The translations under genes were made by a program, and so were the position numbers. A model generated the notes under the pieces. The model saw nothing but the letters and a program-made list of their open reading frames with translations, did not search any database and was not told the origin of the DNA. Positions 59,606-64,000 of a stretch of 64,000 nucleotides of DNA are shown piece after piece. This DNA is from Paenibacillus cellulosilyticus (GTDB lineage: Bacteria; Bacillota; Bacilli; Paenibacillales; Paenibacillaceae), in NCBI RefSeq assembly GCF_003182255.1, contig NZ_QGTQ01000001.1, forward strand, positions 267,535 to 331,534, given 5' to 3'. Each line of letters begins with the position of its first letter. The first letter of the stretch is position 1.

Positions 59606-60373
59606 CTAGCCGACATACATCGAGAGTACGAATGCGATACCTGTCCCAATCGCAAACGCCGTCAGGAACGCCTCCGCTCCCTTGGACAGCCCCGATACAA
59701 GATGCCCTGCCATCAGGTCACGCACTGCATTCGTCAGCAGCAGACCGGGGACTAGCGGCATGACCGCCCCGATAATGATGCGATCCAGCTCATGTCCGAA
59801 CCCTAGACTGACGAATAGACAGGCAAGCGCCCCAACGACAACAGCCGCTAGCAGCTCGGCGAACAGCTTCGCCCGTACGTAGCGGTGGAATAGGACTAGC
59901 CCCGTGAAGCCTGCGCCGCCAGCTATTGCGGACGGAACAATATCTGCCGCCGTGCCGTTGAACATGAGCAGAAAGCAGCCGCTTGCCAGCGTAGCCGCCG
60001 CCACCTGAACGATCGGACGGTACACCGGCGGCTCCTTGTCAATGTGCTGCAGCAGCCGGCACGCTTCCTCCGGCGTCAGCTCGCCGCGGCTGATCCGCCT
60101 TGACACGTCATTGACGAGTGTCACCTTGCGCAGATCGGTCGACCGCTCATTAATTCGAATGAGCCGCGTACCCGGCGATCCGCCGTCAATCGCGAACAGA
60201 ATGCCGGTCGGCGTCACGTAGCTGTGTGAGTTTGCTTTGCCGAAGGCAGCGGCGATTCGCATCATCGTATCTTCGACACGGTACGTTTCGCCGCCGTTTT
60301 GCATCATGATTTTGCCTGCCAGCAGACAGACCTCCGTTACTTGTTCCCACGAATGCTGGTCCACTCCGCTCAT
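59606..60373 (-). CDS. ThrE/YjjP-type exporter subunit, large
   Basis: 255 residues from ATG 60373 (AAGGGGGGGCGGCG; codons to 60394 lack a site). ThrE_1 domain: cytosolic ~115 residues with GKIMMQNGGETYRVEDTMMRI and SVRTP-like VTPTGILFAID, then about five helices (VMPLVPGLLLTNAVRDLMAGHL). Works with the small subunit. Also within an operon with the DedA-like gene upstream (27-nt gap). Confidence 0.88.
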   Translation of the reverse strand: MSGVDQHSWEQVTEVCLLAGKIMMQNGGETYRVEDTMMRIAAAFGKANSHSYVTPTGILFAIDGGSPGTRLIRINERSTDLRKVTLVNDVSRRISRGELTPEEACRLLQHIDKEPPVYRPIVQVAAATLASGCFLLMFNGTAADIVPSAIAGGAGFTGLVLFHRYVRAKLFAELLAAVVVGALACLFVSLGFGHELDRIIIGAVMPLVPGLLLTNAVRDLMAGHLVSGLSKGAEAFLTAFAIGTGIAFVLSMYVG

Positions 60374-60400
60374 CGCCGCCCCCCCTTGCTGCACCGTCTC

Positions 60401-61042
60401 TTACTTCGCCTCGGCCTCGCCCGTAAGCTCTACAACCGTCTCTTCCGTATGGCGCATATATTTCGCCTCAAGCCGCTTCATTACAACGAGCGACAGCCCG
60501 ATCAACAGTACAATATAGATCAGCAGCTCCGGATTCCGATAATAACGGCCAACGTCATGTCCAACGATTGACACCGCCAACACCATGATGCCTTTGCCAG
60601 CCGCCACCGCTAGCAGGAACGACCGGAACCGCATGCCAGCGAGCGCTGCCGCAACATTAACAACCACGAACGGTCCCACGGGAAAAATACTAAGAATAAA
60701 CACGTAGCTGAACGCATTACGCCGCACCCACCGCAGCCCGTTCTGCACCTTCTTCCGCTGCGCATAGCGCTTAAGAAACGGATGATCCGCAATCCGCCGC
60801 ACGAGCAGAAACGTTGTAAGGCAGCCGGCTACAAGGCCGATCCATGAATAGAGGAAGCCCAGCCATAAGCCGTATACCGCTGCGTTCACCCCGACGATGA
60901 CAAGCGTCGGCAATGGCGGAACGAACGATTTCATAAACGTCAGCGCTACGCCTGGCAGCGGGCCAAGCGATCGATACTGCTCAAGCAGGTCGAGCAAATG
61001 ATCCTTATCTGTCCAATAGGCAATCCAATCCGACATCGACAT
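60401..61042 (-). CDS. TVP38/DedA-family membrane protein
   Basis: 213 residues from ATG 61042. SNARE-associated/VTT domain: FVPPLPTLVIVGVNAAVYG, YSWIGLVAGCLTTFLLVRRIA, FILSIFPVGPFVVVNVAAALAGM. Members scramble or transport membrane lipids such as undecaprenyl phosphate in other species; here the role is not shown. First gene of a three-gene group with the ThrE-like pair. Confidence 0.85.
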   Translation of the reverse strand: MSMSDWIAYWTDKDHLLDLLEQYRSLGPLPGVALTFMKSFVPPLPTLVIVGVNAAVYGLWLGFLYSWIGLVAGCLTTFLLVRRIADHPFLKRYAQRKKVQNGLRWVRRNAFSYVFILSIFPVGPFVVVNVAAALAGMRFRSFLLAVAAGKGIMVLAVSIVGHDVGRYYRNPELLIYIVLLIGLSLVVMKRLEAKYMRHTEETVVELTGEAEAK

Positions 61043-61130
61043 GTTATCGCAACCTACTTTCCGCTCAGCCATCCATATGTACGAGGCTAGCATAGCCTGC
61101 TAGTTTACCTTTTATGTAACGCCATAACGG

Positions 61131-62105
61131 CTAGACCCGCTCTGCGCACCGACGGAACGCCGCAGCCGCCACCTCTTGCTCCTGCTGCAGCTGCCCTCTA
61201 ACCTGCGCATCGACATCCGAAGCCAGCTTGCGTTCAATCTCCTGCAGCATCCAGAACGAGAACACCGCGGAGAATAGGCTGTATTCTCGCATGAACTTCT
61301 CCTGCTCAGCGGGTACGATACCTTCCCCTGCCTGCTGCCAATAGGCTGTAAGCAGCCGCTCCCACTCCTCGTCGTTGATTGTACGAAGAGCGGTCGGCGA
61401 TGGCATATCGAGCATATGATACAAGTCCCAGTAAGGGCTGTTTCGGTGCATATGCGCCCAATTCAGCACAACAAGATTACCTGACGCTGACCGTCCATAG
61501 CTGCCGGCATGCAGATCACCATGCGACAGCACGTATTTGATCACGGGTGGCTGCTGCTTCGCGATATCATACACACGCTTCACAAGCGCTGCATCCACGC
61601 CGAACACCTGCTCGTTCTCGCTAGGATACCAGTTCCAGCCCAGCGCCATGATCAGCTCTGCTGCCAGCTCCTCATAATCCGGTCTAGGTCCCCGCTCGCC
61701 ACCGAGCGGCAGCCCTGCCGTCGACAAGGCATGCCAGCGCGCCATGTGCCCGATCAGTTCCACCGCCAGCTGCTCATCGAAACCATAATCGATCTGGCCC
61801 GCATCCTCATAGATGAGCGATGCCGTCTCTTGCTTCTCCACCGTCGCATATGCGAGCAAACGTGGATAGACCGGTGGCAGCTGTGGCAGCACCTCCGCGT
61901 ACAACCCTGTTTCACGAGCCGCCAATGCTTGATCCGATGTCGTCTTCCGGATCACGGTCAACTCCGGCTGATCGGACTGTCTTAGCGTGAGCCGTTCCAC
62001 GACCGCACCGTCAGGCACATGACCGAGCAGGGTACGCTGTATAATCGCATTCTCGCGAATCGTACCGTCCGAAGCGAGAAATGGGTTAATGTTGAAATCA
62101 TTCAT
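61131..62105 (-). CDS. APH-fold protein with altered catalytic motifs
   Basis: 324 residues from ATG 62105. Aminoglycoside-phosphotransferase fold (choline-kinase-like). The catalytic loop is HGDLHAGSYG with Asp197 present but Ser202 in place of the usual Asn, and the metal-binding Asp of the later IDW motif is Asn215 (VVLNWAHMHR). These changes suggest a weak or non-kinase role. It sits beside a YheC/YheD coat-type protein (62 nt gap) on the same strand, and CotS-type coat proteins share this fold, so a spore role is possible but inferred. Confidence 0.82.
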   Translation of the reverse strand: MNDFNINPFLASDGTIRENAIIQRTLLGHVPDGAVVERLTLRQSDQPELTVIRKTTSDQALAARETGLYAEVLPQLPPVYPRLLAYATVEKQETASLIYEDAGQIDYGFDEQLAVELIGHMARWHALSTAGLPLGGERGPRPDYEELAAELIMALGWNWYPSENEQVFGVDAALVKRVYDIAKQQPPVIKYVLSHGDLHAGSYGRSASGNLVVLNWAHMHRNSPYWDLYHMLDMPSPTALRTINDEEWERLLTAYWQQAGEGIVPAEQEKFMREYSLFSAVFSFWMLQEIERKLASDVDAQVRGQLQQEQEVAAAAFRRCAERV

Positions 62106-62166
62106 TGCTACCCGCACCTATTCCGTTATAATAGCCCTATTGTAGCACAGCTTGTAGAGCTGTTGT

Positions 62167-62946
62167 CTATTGCGCGTCATACCGGCCGTAGGCCCGAGCG
62201 AATGACATCATGCGCTGGTAGGCGGCTCGATCCAGCTTCTTCAGCGGATGAAACTGCGGATGGTTGGAGTTCACTTCGAGCACCCACAGCTTGCCATCCC
62301 GATCGTAGGCAAAATCAATGCCCATCTCGCGCATCCCCTGTTTTTTGCCGCTGAGCCAATGTGCCGTCTCCAACGCCTTAACCGTTAACTGCTCCGTCAA
62401 CGTGCGGCTCTTATCCGCGTCATAGCCCTTCTCACGCAGCAGCCGCTCCAGCGTCCAAATCTGTCCGCCTTGATAATAGTTCGTGACGATGCTCCCGCTG
62501 CCGCCGATCTTCGCCATGAACCCGGTACACGTCCACGGTCCGCCCGGCCGACGCTGTACCATTACGCGAATGTCATACGGCTGATCGTCAACATGATCGA
62601 TAGCGATCGCTGCCTGAATCAGCATCCGGCCCGCGCCATGCCCGCGCAGCAGCCGATACGCTTCCTTTACATCTTTCGCTTCGCGCTTAACCTGCCTGCG
62701 CCACTGCGTCGAATGCAGCATAAACCCGTTCGCTGTGCGAACGAGCTTATGGATGCCGATCCCCATCGAGCCGATGTCCGGCTTTACATAGATAGCATCA
62801 TGCGCTTCCGCCATCGCAGCCAAGTTGGCCGGCGTCAGCAGCTTGCTGTGCGGTACGGACGCACGCAGCGACTCGTTTCCCGTTAAATAGCGACATACGC
62901 GAAGCTTCCCCCATATAGCTGCACTCTTGTAACGTTTGGTGTACAT
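62167..62946 (-). CDS. YheC/YheD-family ATP-grasp protein
   Basis: 259 residues from ATG 62946 (GGGGTGAGCGG). ATP-grasp fold of the endospore coat-associated YheC/D family: YVKPDIGSMGIGIHKL, QPYDIRVMVQRRPGGPWTCTG, MGIDFAYDRDGKLWVLEVNSNHPQF. Shorter than YheC/D (360-450), being mainly the ATP-grasp domain. Likely ligates or modifies a peptide for the spore surface. It may form an operon with the APH-fold gene downstream. Confidence 0.85.
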   Translation of the reverse strand: MYTKRYKSAAIWGKLRVCRYLTGNESLRASVPHSKLLTPANLAAMAEAHDAIYVKPDIGSMGIGIHKLVRTANGFMLHSTQWRRQVKREAKDVKEAYRLLRGHGAGRMLIQAAIAIDHVDDQPYDIRVMVQRRPGGPWTCTGFMAKIGGSGSIVTNYYQGGQIWTLERLLREKGYDADKSRTLTEQLTVKALETAHWLSGKKQGMREMGIDFAYDRDGKLWVLEVNSNHPQFHPLKKLDRAAYQRMMSFARAYGRYDAQ

Positions 62947-63188
62947 TCCGCTCACCCCGTCATACCTTATGCGCCCCCTTGTCTAGCTTTGTGTGCGAAT
63001 CGCGCTGGCCAGAAGCATATTCCGCGTTATTCCGGCTTTCGATGCGCAATCCGCCCAAGCCAAACAAGCCCGTTTGCGTCCTCTCCCTTTCGTCAAATCC
63101 ACCCCTCTCAAAAAAAGGAAGTACAGCCCATTTGCCGAATCCTTTGTTTGAAGGATTATACATTTCAAAACGCAAAGGATGGGTCCCG

Positions 63189-63584
63189 ATGAGCACATCG
63201 TCGCTTCAAATCGAACGCGTCTATCAAGTATCAATACCCGTACAGGAAATTTCGCAGGCGGTTACATTTTATAACGAGACGTTAGAACTGCCTCTGTTGT
63301 TCCAACAGTCCAACATGGCCATCTTGTTGTGCGGCGGCATGCAACTGCTGCTCAGCGTACCAGAGTCACCCGAATTCGATCATCCGAGCTCGACTGTTTA
63401 TTTCTATGTGCCTGACATTGAAGCAGCCTGCAGCAAGCTTGATTCACGCGGCGTGACGTTCCGTGGCAAGCCGCATAAGATCGCTGAGATGAACGGTGTA
63501 CAGACATGGATGGTATTCTTCAACGATCCCGACGGCAACACACACGCATTGACGAGTGAAGTCCGAACCGGATCATTCGACTGA
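63189..63584 (+). CDS. VOC-family (glyoxalase-like) protein
   Basis: 131 residues from ATG 63189 (AAAGGATGGG; the open frame from 62979 is not supported). Glyoxalase/bleomycin-resistance fold with two beta-alpha-beta repeats: QVSIPVQEISQAVTFYNETLELPLLF and VYFYVPDIEAACSKLDSRGV, then FFNDPDGNTHALTSE. Possible metal residues are few (Asp/His in DGNTHAL). Substrate unknown. Followed after 38 nt by a cupin gene. Confidence 0.88.
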   Translation: MSTSSLQIERVYQVSIPVQEISQAVTFYNETLELPLLFQQSNMAILLCGGMQLLLSVPESPEFDHPSSTVYFYVPDIEAACSKLDSRGVTFRGKPHKIAEMNGVQTWMVFFNDPDGNTHALTSEVRTGSFD

Positions 63585-63622
63585 ACCGTTTGCACACTAC
63601 GACTTAGGGGGGTACATGAAAG

Positions 63623-64000
63623 ATGACACAGTGGCAAGGCCGATCGGACTTCCTCGCGTCGCTCACCTCCGGTGAGCTGCTGTTCCCACGTGGCGCACAG
63701 CTTGCAATTGCAGAATGGGAAGCACCCGGCACACCGCCTGGCGAAGAGCCCCTATGGATCGCACCGCTGCACCTGCATCACCACGATGACGAAGCGTGGT
63801 ATGTGCTGCACGGTACGCTGAGCGTTCGAGTCGGAGACGAGGTGGTGACGGCTAAGCAAGGCGAAGCGGTGATCGTGCCCCATGGTACGCCCCACACGTT
63901 CTGGAACCCCTCCGCGGAGACGACCCGCTATCTTATCATCATGCAGGGGCAGGTCCATCCGCTCATCGAAGCGATTCACCGCTTGGAGCAGCGAGATCCA
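63623..64000 (+). CDS. cupin-domain protein, 3' end cut by window edge
   Basis: 126 codons seen; the frame is still open at the edge. ATG 63623 follows AGGGGGG; an in-window out-of-frame ATG at 63614 is closer to the site. Cupin motif 1 is PLHLHHHDDEAWYVLHGTL with His triplet and Glu, and motif 2 is VPHGTPHTFWNPS, so the metal set His/His/Glu/His is complete. Small cupins of this kind include quercetinase-like and regulatory proteins; no further assignment is possible. Confidence 0.85.
   Translation, partial: MTQWQGRSDFLASLTSGELLFPRGAQLAIAEWEAPGTPPGEEPLWIAPLHLHHHDDEAWYVLHGTLSVRVGDEVVTAKQGEAVIVPHGTPHTFWNPSAETTRYLIIMQGQVHPLIEAIHRLEQRDP

Noticed and set aside
62952..62975. CATAAGGTA sigma-K-like -10 just before the YheC/D-like gene
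   Set aside because: No AC element at 16-17 nt and the start point would fall on the ribosome site, leaving almost no leader.
62983..63234. Short minus-strand frames upstream of the YheC/D-like gene, one starting near a GGGGTGGAT site
   Set aside because: They overlap each other in different frames, have no recognisable domain and no clear start; a small basic peptide (LTKGRGRKRACLAWADC...) cannot be excluded but is not supported.
1..64000. CRISPR array, prophage, insertion sequence, tRNA or rRNA
   Set aside because: No evenly spaced identical repeats, integrase, transposase, terminal repeats or tRNA cloverleaf pattern were seen by reading; a tRNAscan/Infernal run would be needed to exclude small RNAs.

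Overview
The window looks like chromosomal DNA of a spore-forming, Gram-positive Paenibacillaceae member (Paenibacillus or close kin). The reasons are an S-layer-homology (SLH) surface protein, several copper-amine-oxidase-N stalk domains, a YesM/YesN two-component pair beside a sugar ABC transporter, spore-coat genes (CotD-like, YheC/D-like) with sigma-K-like promoters, PerR/OhrR/Fur-type control sites, strong AGGAGG ribosome sites and many short operons ended by strong hairpins. I see no rRNA, tRNA, CRISPR array, transposase or prophage. Gene starts were chosen by ribosome-binding sites and often lie inside a longer open frame.

Layout. 1-1941: two minus-strand DUF6385 genes (one cut by the edge) and two plus-strand tandem paralogues ending in WWE(T/V), with sigma-K-like promoters between them. 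2.0-3.1 kb: ohrR-gpx peroxide operon. 3.3-8.2 kb: a TIM-barrel isomerase, a CcdC-like membrane protein and a Fur-controlled siderophore uptake locus (binding protein, two permeases, no ATPase). 8.3-10.2 kb: CAP/SLH surface protein. 10.5-15.2 kb: stress cluster of an odd short catalase, an atypical response regulator, PerR, a short Crp/Fnr protein and flavohaemoglobin. 15.2-17.3 kb: a DUF3298-type secreted protein and two divergent XRE regulators. 17.4-21.4 kb: qoxABCD quinol oxidase. 21.7-28.4 kb: glucuronate isomerase, SGNH hydrolase, a 51-nt tandem repeat, an OmpR-type two-component system, a hydroxyisocaproate-dehydrogenase-like enzyme and a dNTPase. 29.8-32.7 kb: DUF3500 plus HupE/UreJ pair behind an 11-nt-periodic repeat array. 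33-39.7 kb: carbohydrate ABC transporter with YesM/YesN. 39.7-45.5 kb: HxlR regulator with nitroreductase, GH5 glucanase, DUF1540, an orphan consensus Fur box and a PAS kinase. 45.6-57.1 kb: Tet(M)-like GTPase, CotD, ABC exporter, leucine-dehydrogenase-like enzyme, GNAT, two lipoproteins, MATE exporter and LipL. 57.2-64 kb: modAB, a ThrE-type split exporter, DedA-like protein, an APH-fold protein, an ATP-grasp coat-type protein, a VOC protein and a cupin cut by the edge.

How parts fit together. Much of 2-15 kb is oxidative and nitrosative defence with matching operators: OhrR, PerR and Crp/Fnr. Sugar use (uronate isomerase, glucanase with a cre site, ABC importer with its own two-component system) fits a plant-polymer-degrading soil bacterium. 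The most unusual items are a catalase-family protein lacking the haem-tyrosine segment, a perfect Fur box between two convergent genes, the DUF3500-HupE module with a response-regulator-like repeat array, and the sigma-K-linked DUF6385/WWE cluster.
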